From the NCBI RefSeq assembly GCF_030055435.1, contig NZ_JASFYG010000001.1, positions 206,154 to 270,153 of the forward strand: 64,000 nt of DNA, given 5' to 3'. Shown piece by piece: positions 43,701-52,476 of this stretch. The DNA comes from Methanothermobacter sp. GTDB taxonomy: Archaea > Methanobacteriota > Methanobacteria > Methanobacteriales > Methanothermobacteraceae. The notes beneath the pieces were generated by a model that had not been told where the DNA came from, did no database searches, and saw only the letters and a list, made by a program, of their open reading frames with translations. The stretch's first letter is position 1; each line of letters opens with the position of its first letter. A program made the position numbers and the translations under genes.

Positions 43701-45999
43701 TCAGGTTACCGCTATCAGCAGCGGACATTGTCACATAGACACCATTACCAGTGGAACCAGTAACAGTCAGGTTATCAAGCACCACATTCCTCAGGGTGTT
43801 ATAACCCTCCAAGAAGACACCATAACCCCTACTGTTAACCACATGGGAGTTGCGGATGGTCATACCATCAAGGAAACCACCCCAGCTCCAGCTAACCCTC
43901 CGGATACCATCACTACAATTCACAAACCAGGAATCATCCACAGTCACATTCCTCAAAGTGGAACCCTCAACCAGATAGAGACCCTGCTGACCACTACCAG
44001 TAACATTAACACCCACAAGAGTCACATTAGACGCCGTGCCACCAACACGCACACCCTGCAAGGTAGAGTTACCGATACTAAGACCCCTCAGGACGAGATC
44101 ATCACAGTCAACAGCCACAACACCATAATTAAACTGCCTCACACCATTACCAAACACCAGACCCTCAACAGTCACACCATCAGCATTCTGAAGCTCCAAA
44201 CAATTACCACCATTATCCTTTATAACACTCTCAGAACCATTGATGGTAATATTATTGATGTTTCGCAGGTAGATACCGCCAGCAGAGTTATTGTAGGCAT
44301 TGTTTCTCTGGAAGGTTAATTTGGGATTATTCTGGCCTGTTAACCATATTCCCCAGTTAGTATTGTTACTGAATGTGCTGTTTTCAAGGGTGTTGTTTCC
44401 TCTGAGCTCTGCGTATAATCCGCTTCCCCGATTGTTGGTTGAAGTGACATTAACTATTGTGGCATTTTCACTGTTTGTCTCCATGGTTATCCTTAAACCA
44501 TCCTGTGAGCAGTCCCTGATAGTGGTATTATTCACAACCACATTACGCACAAAATAACCATAATAACTCCGAGCATGCAATAAGACCCCATGACCAGTCG
44601 CATTGACCACAGTAACATTCTCAAGCCTCAAAACATCCACACTTGAACTGTAATCCTTCTCAATACCACTGGCACCGGTGGAGTCAAAAACAGAATCACG
44701 CACAACCAGACCAGAAACACTGGCACCAGCATCAACCATCAGACCCTGCTGGGAAGTCCTGTTCACAGTGACACCGGAAACAGTCACATTAGATGATGCC
44801 CCGCGAATAAGCACACCACGCTGAATACCAAACCCTGTAGCAACCCGGGCAGCCGCATCATCAAAGACCGCATCACGAACAGTCACAAAAGACACGCCCT
44901 CAAAAACCACAGGATAACCCGCATTATCAGTCAACTGAGAACCGCTCAGAATCACAGGAGCAGACTCACCACCAACACGCCTCAGGTAAACACCATTACG
45001 ATTACCCACAAAACGGTTACCCCCAGAAAGGACAAACCCAGCAACATTATCACCAACAACCCTCAAACCATAATAACCATCAACACCCCCACCAAAACCA
45101 TTACCAGAAAACACATTATCATCCAATAAAAGGAGACCCCTACTCTCAAAATACGCACCATGCTGCCTGTTACCACTAAAAGTACTGTTACCCACCGTAA
45201 CATTCTCACTATTAGGCTCCATAACCACCCTTAAACCATCCTGTGAGCAGTCCCTGATAGTGGTATTATTCACAACCACATTACGCACAAAATAACCATA
45301 ATAATTGTAAGCCTGCAGGAAAACCCCATGACCGGTCGCATTGACCACAGTAACATTCTCAAGCCTCAAACCATCCAGTGTGGAAGCGTAATATTTCTCA
45401 ATAGCACTGGCACCGGTGGAGTCAAAGACAGAATCACGCACAACCAGACCGGAAACACGGGAAGAAGAATAGAGCAGCAATCCCTGATTGTATGTCCTGT
45501 TCACAGTGACACCGGAAAGAGTCACATTGGAGGAAACGCCATTAATAACAACACCAAGGCTGGGGCCGGTTATGTTAAGGTCCCTGAGGGTAACATTCCC
45601 TGCCCCATCCACGGATACACCCGCAGCGGCTGTTGCGCCGACGAGTCTGAATCCCTGGATGGTGGCTCCTGAACCCGTGGATTGAACCCTGAAGACCGGG
45701 CTTGAGGGATTAAGTGATCCGTTAACGGTTACAAGACCCGCACTCCTTATGGTGAGGTTGGTCTTGTTTACAGTGACGCTCTCATGGTATGTGTAGGGGT
45801 TCCCGCCATCGTCGTGGACGGTTATTGTATCTCCACTGACGGTGGACCCATTATCAATTGCAGCCTGAATCGATGTGAAGTTGTAGCCTCCGCCTGGACC
45901 TACAGTCCATTCAGCGGCAGATGAAGATGAAATGGAAACTAAAACAACGAATAACACCAGCAAAAATACCTTAATTGACGGAAACGACTTTGAAATCAC
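40786..45999 (-). CDS. Giant surface protein: parallel beta-helix, Ig/CARDB-like domains and PMBR wall anchor
   Basis: This 1737-residue protein has a signal peptide (VFLLVLFVVLVSISSSSAA), then a long right-handed beta-helix region (about 30-1200) made of NVTLxGVTVNxTxxQGL-type coils. An Ig-like domain (TTTTLQGAQAVAGEIAELVA) follows, then three CARDB-like domains each starting KPATFxLxNLxVxP at about 90-residue intervals, and at the C-terminus two or three PMBR (RRLPVTVRIAGRNY, RRAPNYAVTSRGRVPYSRLV, GRLPHYVVI). It is exported and held to pseudomurein by its C-terminus. The helix contains a 253-residue duplication with almost identical DNA. GTG 45999 has GGGGGAG upstream. Confidence 0.85.
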   Translation of the reverse strand: MISKSFPSIKVFLLVLFVVLVSISSSSAAEWTVGPGGGYNFTSIQAAIDNGSTVSGDTITVHDDGGNPYTYHESVTVNKTNLTIRSAGLVTVNGSLNPSSPVFRVQSTGSGATIQGFRLVGATAAAGVSVDGAGNVTLRDLNITGPSLGVVINGVSSNVTLSGVTVNRTYNQGLLLYSSSRVSGLVVRDSVFDSTGASAIEKYYASTLDGLRLENVTVVNATGHGVFLQAYNYYGYFVRNVVVNNTTIRDCSQDGLRVVMEPNSENVTVGNSTFSGNRQHGAYFESRGLLLLDDNVFSGNGFGGGVDGYYGLRVVGDNVAGFVLSGGNRFVGNRNGVYLRRVGGESAPVILSGSQLTDNAGYPVVFEGVSFVTVRDAVFDDAAARVATGFGIQRGVLIRGASSNVTVSGVTVNRTSQQGLMVDAGASVSGLVVRDSVFDSTGASGIEKDYSSSVDVLRLENVTVVNATGHGVLLHARSYYGYFVRNVVVNNTTIRDCSQDGLRITMETNSENATIVNVTSTNNRGSGLYAELRGNNTLENSTFSNNTNWGIWLTGQNNPKLTFQRNNAYNNSAGGIYLRNINNITINGSESVIKDNGGNCLELQNADGVTVEGLVFGNGVRQFNYGVVAVDCDDLVLRGLSIGNSTLQGVRVGGTASNVTLVGVNVTGSGQQGLYLVEGSTLRNVTVDDSWFVNCSDGIRRVSWSWGGFLDGMTIRNSHVVNSRGYGVFLEGYNTLRNVVLDNLTVTGSTGNGVYVTMSAADSGNLTVKNTTISDSNGVGLYLVDVRGIVTLRDNTVSSSTDWGLWLRGVDSPELTIQNNTIWDNGNGVYLRGVNDFMVNPEALLIRDNGGNCLELQNADGVTVEGLVFGNGVRQFNYGVVAVDCDDLVLRGLSIGNSTLQGVRVGGTASNVTLVGVNVTGSGQQGLYLVEGSTLRNVTVDDSWFVNCSDGIRRVSWSWGGFLDGMTIRNSHVVNSRGYGVFLEGYNTLRNVVLDNLTVTGSTGNGVYVTMSAADSGNLTVKNTTISDSNGVGLYLVDVRGIVTLRDNTVTGSKDWGLWLRGVDSPELTIQNNTLTSNSRGMYLQGVTGSEFIDNTITSTTGPDLQADPDTSNTFTRLRVGLLYPTLLSFRYTAGIILRGVESPPADPAGWVNITKYVDISSAGATILDYLRFHYTPGDVAGKNETGLRVFRHSGTWNQLPETGVNTTERYVYADNINTFSTFAPLTEKYPTTTTLQGAQAVAGEIAELVATLTSQGGPVEGREIRFYLEGVLLGSALTDNTGKARFTITTGAPGTYATRAEFPGDDTHLPSEDTSTLHVLKPATFSLDNLTVTPATGVAPLRVNVTVNVTNTGEVAGVCRVNLTVDGVVVAFRDITLNPASSPEVSFLMDLTDPGVYMVGVDGLAPLAVTVLKPATFVLDNLEVDPVTGLESLNVNVAVDVTNTGDVAGDYTASLMVNGAVVSQRTLTVNAGETVRVTFTRVLSRGTYNVTVDGLTPVAVTVLKPATFQLSNLRVSPVSGPAPLGITVTVRVTNTGDLAGSYTADLMINGVKVDSRTVNLNGGESTTLTYTRTLSAGTYRVTVDTLPPITVTVTSSGITADQVISATRYITWYYGKYRRLPVTVRIAGRNYSPPEVLDILVRTAINLGAGSKRPVTPRAVGYPTAPRGIYMPGKLYMSAYLRYAVNIRDFITRNRRAPNYAVTSRGRVPYSRLVYLYSRIIGFYGSNGRLPHYVVI
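42779..44217. repeat. 759-bp tandem duplication inside the beta-helix gene
   Basis: Copy A 42779-43458 and copy B 43538-44217 are offset by 759 bp, exactly 253 codons. From 42852 to 43458 the copies differ by a single base; near 42837-42851 there are several mismatches. A second, shorter internal repeat pairs 44491-44585 with 45229-45323 (offset 738 bp, 246 codons). Both keep the reading frame and lengthen the beta-helix by whole turns. Confidence 0.95.
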
Positions 46000-46372
46000 C
46001 TAAGATCTCCCCCAATGTGCTTGAAAAGGAAGTCGATCACAGAACTAGCGACAAACCCCCCGCAAAAGGAAGTCGATCACAGAACTAGCGACAAACCCCC
46101 TCTACTCATTTTATGCACTTTAAAATATATAAAATTTTCGCGGGTAAATGAAAATAGACCGTATAATCTTCAATTTATTTAAAATGATTTAAAATAGTGA
46201 TTGATAATGTAAAAATTGGTCATATTGTCCAAATCTCGCCCGGTGATCATTAAACACGATGAGATCATAGTTCAGGAGAATAAAGAGAACCAATGAGTAT
46301 TAGGGATAAAAAAATCCAGTGACCATATAATTTCGCCACCACAATCTTAAAAAAAAATAAAAAAATGAATGG
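46000..46372 (-). promoter_or_regulatory. 373-bp intergenic region: promoter and tandemly repeated leader of the 40786 gene
   Basis: No gene is supported. On the minus strand a TATA box TTTATATATT lies near 46124-46133, so the mRNA would start around 46100. The leader then holds a 37-bp sequence repeated exactly with a 40-bp period (46024-46060 and 46064-46100), containing CTAGCGACAAACCCCC on the plus strand. The remaining 46140-46372 is AT-rich, with a run of A at 46350-46368, giving a T-run on the minus strand just after the stop of the CobN-like gene and so a possible terminator. Confidence 0.7.
46024..46100. repeat. 37-bp direct repeat, 2 copies, 40-bp period, in the leader of the 40786 gene
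   Basis: The two copies are identical over 37 bases and separated by CGC. They lie between the TATA box and the start codon of the giant surface-protein gene, within the predicted 5' untranslated region. Confidence 0.95.
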
Positions 46373-49300
46373 TTATATTCTGTTTCTTCCACCTCCCATG
46401 AAGTAACCCACGCCAGCTAGGGCGACCAGTGCAATAACACCGATTATGGCGTAGATCGGCATTCCGGTACTGGAACCCTGAGAAGAAGAAGCCCTGCTCA
46501 CCTCATAGGCCTTCCCTGCCCCGGCAGCAGGTGACTCCTGGGCGCTCTTAACCTCGGAAACTGAAGTTCCAGCATCATTGGAGATCCCGGCGCCCCTTCC
46601 TGGTGATGGATTTCGCCCGGCTGAGGTTGAACCTCCACCAGAATCTCCCTGGTTTGGAGTTGATGGTATATCAGGTGTGGATCCTCCTGCTGGGGCGAAT
46701 GCTGAGCTCCCTGTGGCCACATACAGTTTCTCCTTAACCCTTGCAAGGAGGTCAGGGTTGAGGTACTGCATGGCCCACTCCATCATTGCGATATTGCCGC
46801 AGCTGCAGTCACAGCAGGCAACACCATTCTCTGCCATCGCCTGTGCCCATGTGGATGCAAGGAGCCTTAGTGTTGCATCATCAGCCTTCCAGTGCCCCTC
46901 ATGTGCTGCCTGGAGCATGGTCCCTGTGATGGATATCAGTGCATAGGAGTTCTTACCTGAGAGCCACTCCCTGACACCGAGGCCATTAACGTCCCTTATG
47001 TAGGTGTCTGCAAGTTCATCCCATGCCCATGAAGGCACACCTGAGGGTGATGTGACCTGCCAGAGCCAGAGGGACCTCACAGCCGATGAGAGTCTGTTGG
47101 CACCGGCGTAACCCTCAGACATGAGACCCCTCACATATTCTGGGTTGAGGTAGCGTGTCCTCATGTCAATGGCAATTGTCTGCTGGAGTGAGAGGATCTC
47201 AGGTGTGCCTGTGGCCACTGTTATTATGTTAACTGCAGGTGTGCTGCCTGTGAGTTTCCTTATCGCCAGTGAAAGGCCGCCCAGGTAGTCTGCCATGTCA
47301 TCGTTCTCTGTGACACCCACAAGGTAGGTGCTCCTTCCCTGGTAGACCGCTGATACGCCCCTGAGGAGGTCTGCCAGGAGGTCAACGTTCTTAACACCCC
47401 AGCCGGTCTCTGAGTAGGATGTCCCCATGCGGCTCATAAAGAGGTCTGCGAGTTCATCTGTGCTGTTGTAGGTCCAGGACATCTCACCCGCCTCCTTGAC
47501 TCCTGTGCCGTAGGATCCCAGGGGTGGTGCGAATATCCTGTAAATGGCCAGATTCCCCGCATCTGAGGCGTTCATACCGGCCCCAAGGTACTTCTGGACC
47601 AGTTCAAGCCAGTGCACTGCCACTCTGTTCATCTCAAGGGGGTCACTTCCTGCTGTGAAGAGTTTAAGTGTCCTGAGGGGTTTAACGGCCGCCTCAAGGG
47701 CCTCTGAAACCTGTGGGTATCCTTCAAGTATGGTGGTGTATGATGCTGCGAGGGCCAGCCTGAATGCCCTGTCCATTGTAACAGCGACCTGGCCGTAGAC
47801 GTCCCTGAAGAGTCCGCTTACCGTGACCACCGCGTCTATACGTGGCCTTCCAAGTTCACTGAGTGGTATGAGTTTCACCCCTGTAACTGTACCTGAGCTG
47901 CTCCATACTGGCTTCACACCCAGGAGGTTCAGGACAAAGGATACCATGGCACCGTCGTCCCTGGCTGTGTCCACGCCCCAGATTACCACTGCAAGTTTCT
48001 CCGGGGGCTCGGTGTAGGTGGCGAGGACCTTCCTCACTATCTCAGCCCCCACACTGTAGGCTGCCTGTGTTGGGACGGTGCTGGGGTCTATTGTGTAGAA
48101 GTTCCTTCCTGTGGGGAGGCCTGATGGGTTCATGAGGGGCTCCCTTCCGGGTCCTGGTTCAACGTAGCCGCCCCTGAGTGCGTTCAGGAGGGATGACATC
48201 TCCCCCGCTGTGCTCCTCCTGATTAATGCTATGTACTCTGTTGCTGCCTGGAGTTTGCTGAGTATGTCAGGTGAATCTGTGAGGTTCTCTGGTCCTGAGC
48301 CGTCTACAAGTGCCCTTACCATGGTAAGCGTCCTGTTTTCGATAACTGCACGCTGGTCCAGTGTGAGTTCCTCGTAGATCCAGCCGTATTCTGCTGCCAG
48401 GAGCCTGTATATGGAGCTGTCTCCTGTTGAGATCATTGAGGATACCATGTATGCTATTGCATCGCTGCTCCACTCCCTCCCGAAGGTGTGGAGTCCCACC
48501 GGTATCAGTGTGGACTCGATCCTCATTAGGTACCCTGATATGGTGGTTATGAGTTCATCTGGAGTTGAATTCTGGATGCTGATGCCGAGTTCATCTTCGA
48601 GGTTCAGTTTAAGGGATGTGTTCCGTATCTCGGCCAGGTACTGGTTTTTGAGCTGTTCATCAGCCTTCTTGTAGTTTGATATTAACTCCTTGAGTGTGAG
48701 GAGTTCGCCGTAGAGTCCTGTTGATTTCATTGCCGGTGTCAGGTGGTCGATGATGACTGCGAGTCCACGCCTCTTGGCTGCCAGTCCATCCGCTGCATTA
48801 TCCACGCGGTAGATGTAGATTGATGGTGTCTCATCCACCACTATGTCCGGGAAGTCGAAGCCTGCGAGCATGACCTCCTTTCCCGGGAGCCACTCGTAGC
48901 TTCCCATGGTACCCATGTGTATCATTGCGCTGGCATTGAATACCGTGTTTATCCATGCATAGTAGGCCAGGTACTGGTGGTGTGGTGGGAGTACACCCAC
49001 GTTGTAGAGCATCTCAGGGTTGGCCTCCCATCCCCTCTGGGGCTGGGGTCCTATGAAGACGTTCCCCTCCAGTATACCCGGTATAACAATGTATTTCCTG
49101 CCGTTCCTTGTTACGGTCATCACATTCCCCGGGGGTTCTCCCCAGCCACAGAGACCGGGTATTCCTAGGAGCATGAAGGAGTTCCTTGCAGCCTGGAATG
49201 TGCTCCACAGGCTTGAGTTGCCGCCTATAATTCCACTGAGTGCCGTGTACATGACTTCAAGTAATTGCAGCCCCTCTGAGGCTTTGTCTGATGACTTTAT

Positions 49301-51046
49301 GTTGTCCTTCATCTCAGCGTACCATGAGTTCAGGGCCTTCATGAGGGTCTCCGCCTTAACATTCCTCTGGAGGCCCATTTTCAGGAGTTCCTCCATGTAT
49401 GCTGTGGGGCCCTCTGTGACGTATCTTCTTGCTATGGGGTTGAGGCCCTGGAACCATCTGAGGTATTCCTCTGCATCCCATAGTATGACGCCTGTGGTGT
49501 TTGCGAGTCTCTCGAGTTCACCGGGTGCCCAGTTTGCAATGTTTATCCCCCTCTCAACCATGAGGGTTACGAGTTCAGCTGCTCCTGTGATGTTCCCGAC
49601 CCTGTATCCCTCCTTATTCAGGTTGAGGAGTATCTCATGGATGCTCTCGGGTACGTTGAGGTAGCTTGCCCCGATCTCTGATTTGCCTGGCGGGTAGTTG
49701 TAGTATATGATGGCTATCCTCTTATCCCCTGCCGGCGTTAAACTGAGGTTTACCCAGTTTGTGAGTCTCGCTGCCAGTTTCTCCACCCTCTCGGGTATGG
49801 GTGAGTAGGAGTAGGTGTAGGCACCTGTTACTCTGTCGCTCTGAAACTCTGCCGCGGCTATGATTATGGGCTCTATGAGTCCCTGGGTCTCGGGGAACCC
49901 TGCCTGTCCCATGATGTCATCCTGGCTCCAGGGTGTGACGCCGTCACTGGAGAGTAACCAGTCATCCACCGTCCTTGTGTTCACTATAACACCCCGGAGG
50001 ACCGGCACGTTGAGGAACCTAAGGAGTGCCTTCACCTTCTCTGAGGCTGAGCCCCCGAGGAGGTAGGTGCTGAATGAGACCAGCGCCTGGATCCTTGGAG
50101 TGTAAAGCGTGGTGTTGGCCTCAAATGATGCCAGGTCTGGTGCTGTTGTGAAGAACCTCACCATGGCAGAGTAGGTGTTTTCACCGTACCTTGCAACCGC
50201 TGATATTATGTTGTACCGGTTTCTGAGCTTCTCTATGAGGCTGTCTATATGGGCTGTTCCCCCTCCGAGCATGTTGCTCTCGGATTCGATGAACCCTATG
50301 GTGGGCTTTGCAGGGTCCAGTGGATAGTCCCTGAGGTAGTCTGTGAGGTTCTCATAGAGCTTCCCGTCACGGTACAGGAGTTCCCTTGGAACCGCCCTTG
50401 GCGGGTCGTAGGTGACGTTGAGGGTGATGTTCCTTCCCCTAGCCCATACATCAGCTGCCCAGAGTATCTGGTTCCTGTAGCTGGGGACGTTCCTGTAGCA
50501 GTAGTATCCCTCCCCCTGGGCCCAGAGGGCTATCTGGGGGTACTGGTTAACGTAGGCCTCCAGGAGTGGGAGGGGCTGGAGCACCCTGAGGGCCCTGCTC
50601 ACTGTGCTCACCACAGTGTCCGGGACGCCGTTGAAGACCAGTTCATCGTTTATCCGGCTCATCTTAACGAGTTCAAGTCCGCTTGCGCCATCGAAGACTG
50701 CGAAGAATTTTCCGTTGAGGATTTCGGGTTTTGCTGTTATGACCCTTAGCATCCTTGTGTAGTCCTCTGTCCCCAGGTAGTTGCAGATTATAACGTCCGA
50801 GGAGTTTATGAGTGCCTCCACCTCCTCGGGTGTGGAGTTGACTATCTGGGGTGAGCTCCTGACCCTGATGGTGATGTTCCTATCAGGGTACTCCTGGAGG
50901 ACCCTGTGGGCCGCCTCATTCACAACCCTGGTCCCCTCGATGGAGTGTATGACGAGGACATCCACGGTGCTGTTGTCTGCTGCATCGGCTGTACCCTGGA
51001 ACATGAATACGAGTAACACTGCAATCACTATTACCCTTGAATCCAT
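46373..51046 (-). CDS. Secreted, membrane-anchored CobN/magnesium-chelatase H-like protein
   Basis: This 1557-residue protein has a signal peptide (VIVIAVLLVFMFQGTADA). The CobN/BchH domain covers most of the length: PEEVEALINSSDVIICNYLG, EWLPGKEVMLAGFDFPDIVV (about residues 715-735), AKRRGLAVIIDHLTPAMKS. The C-terminus has CCDCSCGNIAMMEW (about 1407), a Ser/Gly/Pro-rich linker and a final helix (AIIGVIALVALAGVGYFM) with basic tail. In CobN and BchH the H-x-G-x-H-G motif is strict; here it is HMGTMG. With no ATPase partner outside the cell it is unlikely to insert a metal as CobN does. GGAGGTGAT precedes the ATG. Confidence 0.85.
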   Translation of the reverse strand: MDSRVIVIAVLLVFMFQGTADAADNSTVDVLVIHSIEGTRVVNEAAHRVLQEYPDRNITIRVRSSPQIVNSTPEEVEALINSSDVIICNYLGTEDYTRMLRVITAKPEILNGKFFAVFDGASGLELVKMSRINDELVFNGVPDTVVSTVSRALRVLQPLPLLEAYVNQYPQIALWAQGEGYYCYRNVPSYRNQILWAADVWARGRNITLNVTYDPPRAVPRELLYRDGKLYENLTDYLRDYPLDPAKPTIGFIESESNMLGGGTAHIDSLIEKLRNRYNIISAVARYGENTYSAMVRFFTTAPDLASFEANTTLYTPRIQALVSFSTYLLGGSASEKVKALLRFLNVPVLRGVIVNTRTVDDWLLSSDGVTPWSQDDIMGQAGFPETQGLIEPIIIAAAEFQSDRVTGAYTYSYSPIPERVEKLAARLTNWVNLSLTPAGDKRIAIIYYNYPPGKSEIGASYLNVPESIHEILLNLNKEGYRVGNITGAAELVTLMVERGINIANWAPGELERLANTTGVILWDAEEYLRWFQGLNPIARRYVTEGPTAYMEELLKMGLQRNVKAETLMKALNSWYAEMKDNIKSSDKASEGLQLLEVMYTALSGIIGGNSSLWSTFQAARNSFMLLGIPGLCGWGEPPGNVMTVTRNGRKYIVIPGILEGNVFIGPQPQRGWEANPEMLYNVGVLPPHHQYLAYYAWINTVFNASAMIHMGTMGSYEWLPGKEVMLAGFDFPDIVVDETPSIYIYRVDNAADGLAAKRRGLAVIIDHLTPAMKSTGLYGELLTLKELISNYKKADEQLKNQYLAEIRNTSLKLNLEDELGISIQNSTPDELITTISGYLMRIESTLIPVGLHTFGREWSSDAIAYMVSSMISTGDSSIYRLLAAEYGWIYEELTLDQRAVIENRTLTMVRALVDGSGPENLTDSPDILSKLQAATEYIALIRRSTAGEMSSLLNALRGGYVEPGPGREPLMNPSGLPTGRNFYTIDPSTVPTQAAYSVGAEIVRKVLATYTEPPEKLAVVIWGVDTARDDGAMVSFVLNLLGVKPVWSSSGTVTGVKLIPLSELGRPRIDAVVTVSGLFRDVYGQVAVTMDRAFRLALAASYTTILEGYPQVSEALEAAVKPLRTLKLFTAGSDPLEMNRVAVHWLELVQKYLGAGMNASDAGNLAIYRIFAPPLGSYGTGVKEAGEMSWTYNSTDELADLFMSRMGTSYSETGWGVKNVDLLADLLRGVSAVYQGRSTYLVGVTENDDMADYLGGLSLAIRKLTGSTPAVNIITVATGTPEILSLQQTIAIDMRTRYLNPEYVRGLMSEGYAGANRLSSAVRSLWLWQVTSPSGVPSWAWDELADTYIRDVNGLGVREWLSGKNSYALISITGTMLQAAHEGHWKADDATLRLLASTWAQAMAENGVACCDCSCGNIAMMEWAMQYLNPDLLARVKEKLYVATGSSAFAPAGGSTPDIPSTPNQGDSGGGSTSAGRNPSPGRGAGISNDAGTSVSEVKSAQESPAAGAGKAYEVSRASSSQGSSTGMPIYAIIGVIALVALAGVGYFMGGGRNRI

Positions 51047-51148
51047 TATCTTATCACCTCCATGTTTTAACTGCAGAATAAGTATTATTGATGTGTTAAT
51101 TTAAAATTAGTTATTACTAACTTTTGGTATAAATGAAAAATAGTAATA

Positions 51149-51733
51149 TTAATCGTCCATGAAATCAACATGGATGCTCTCAGAACCGTTCTGATTGACC
51201 ATTGTAACGTTAACGTCCCTGTCAGCCTCCACGTGTACACTCACACTGATCCCGCTGTCATTCACGGTAGAGTTTCCATCATCAGTTTCATAGAATCCAT
51301 CCAGGGCACCCACAGATACAAGGGATAGTGCCAGGGCAAGGATCAGGAGGAATGAGAGGATGGCCCACTCGCCGGCTGTCCCTGTCTTTATCCTTCTGTT
51401 CCTGCGGAGGCAGTGGTAGGGTGTGTCATTGAGGGGGTATAGCAGGGGGCATCCGCGGACCGTGAAGAGGTCCAGGGCCAGGTGGGATGATACCCCGACA
51501 AGGAGGGGCACCCCGATCCCTGGACTCCCCAGTGATAGGAGCAGAAGGGGTGGTAGAATTAGAAGTGTGTGTCCGATGCCCCTGTGCCTCCCGGCGAGGA
51601 AGTCGAGGATGTCAGGGAGCACTGATGCAGCACCGGCGAGGAGGGCCCCGTTGATGAGGGAATTTACAGGGTGGATGAGGTTTACCATGAGGAAGAGTGC
51701 CACTGCAGCTGTTATGTGGGTCCTGAACCTCAA
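51149..51733 (-). CDS. YbcI/DUF457-type membrane-bound metal-dependent hydrolase
   Basis: This 194-residue protein has four helices and the conserved pattern of the LexA-binding/DUF457 group: RTHITAAVALF, VLPDILDFLAGRHRGIGHTL, SSHLALDLFTVRGCPLLYPL. These His and Asp residues probably bind metal. After the last helix an acidic extracytoplasmic tail of about 45 residues (ETDDGNSTVNDSG, VHVEADRDVNVTMVNQNG) is unusual for the family and may be an added exported segment. TTG 51733 has GAGGTGATAACC upstream. It follows the 51740 gene by six bases. Confidence 0.8.
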   Translation of the reverse strand: MRFRTHITAAVALFLMVNLIHPVNSLINGALLAGAASVLPDILDFLAGRHRGIGHTLLILPPLLLLSLGSPGIGVPLLVGVSSHLALDLFTVRGCPLLYPLNDTPYHCLRRNRRIKTGTAGEWAILSFLLILALALSLVSVGALDGFYETDDGNSTVNDSGISVSVHVEADRDVNVTMVNQNGSESIHVDFMDD

Positions 51734-51739
51734 AGGTTA

Positions 51740-52336
51740 TCACCTCAGGATGTAGTTCATTGTCCTGAATGATATGAGGGCAAACCAGAGCGCCCCTGTT
51801 ATGAGGATCCCGTATTCCAGGCCCACCTTGAAGTATCCCAGTGCCATGAGTATGGATATGAGTACCATGAATGCCCAGGTGACGTCAATGGCGTCGTCGT
51901 CCAGGCACTCATGGGGGTTTAGCCTCTGGAAGGTTGAGTAGAAGGGCCTCACCTCACCCCTCATGGTACCGTTGAGGGCGGCCATGTAGTTGACGTTGCC
52001 GTTCTCATGGAGCCAGAGGTACTTCATTGCGGCCTTCTCTGTGAGGTCCTCGAAGTGGTCCATGAAGACCCAGGTGTCGCCCCTGGTTGATGCTATCTCA
52101 TTCATTATCTCGGTTATGGTGAGTTTATCACTGGACCCTGGTTTGTGGGCCCTGAGTATCTGGAGGAGCCCCGCCTTGAGGGGCATGGGTGTTACCAGGT
52201 ATACCAGTGTGGCCCCGGGGGCGATTTCACCCGCCTTAATGGCCTCAAGTATTTCCTGGTAGGCCTCGAGGGCGTTTCCGCCGCATTCAATAACGTTGCC
52301 ATCCTCAAGGCAGGAGACAATGTTTATGATTTTCAT
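51740..52336 (-). CDS. Unknown membrane-anchored protein with alpha/beta N-terminal domain
   Basis: This 198-residue protein has an N-terminal alpha/beta domain without Cys clusters (CLEDGNVIECGGNALEAYQEI, VYLVTPMPLKAGLLQI, STRGDTWVFMDHFEDLTEKA). Two closing helices (residues about 155-195) make it C-terminally anchored. I do not recognise the family. A TATA-like TTTAAATAA at 52358-52366 is about 26 bases from ATG 52336 with no ribosome site between them, so the mRNA is probably leaderless. It is co-transcribed with the DUF457-type gene. Confidence 0.7.
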   Translation of the reverse strand: MKIINIVSCLEDGNVIECGGNALEAYQEILEAIKAGEIAPGATLVYLVTPMPLKAGLLQILRAHKPGSSDKLTITEIMNEIASTRGDTWVFMDHFEDLTEKAAMKYLWLHENGNVNYMAALNGTMRGEVRPFYSTFQRLNPHECLDDDAIDVTWAFMVLISILMALGYFKVGLEYGILITGALWFALISFRTMNYILR

Positions 52337-52476
52337 ACAATAAAGTATTAATTAATATTATTTAAATTTTTCGTATGAGATGGTTTTATACTGTGGGTTT
52401 ACAGAGAGAATATGAAAAGGGATTTGAATAAGTTACACATATCATTCAGAACCATGGTAACTGTGAAAGTGATTTT

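Noticed and set aside
43084-44319. Plus-strand open frames of 141 and 158 codons opposite the beta-helix gene
   Set aside because: They are antisense shadows of the duplicated coding region. Both are Thr/His-rich, and they repeat only because the DNA repeats.
46373-51046. True cobaltochelatase CobN for B12 synthesis
   Set aside because: Signal peptide, C-terminal anchor and a changed H-x-G-x-H-G motif argue against cytoplasmic chelation.
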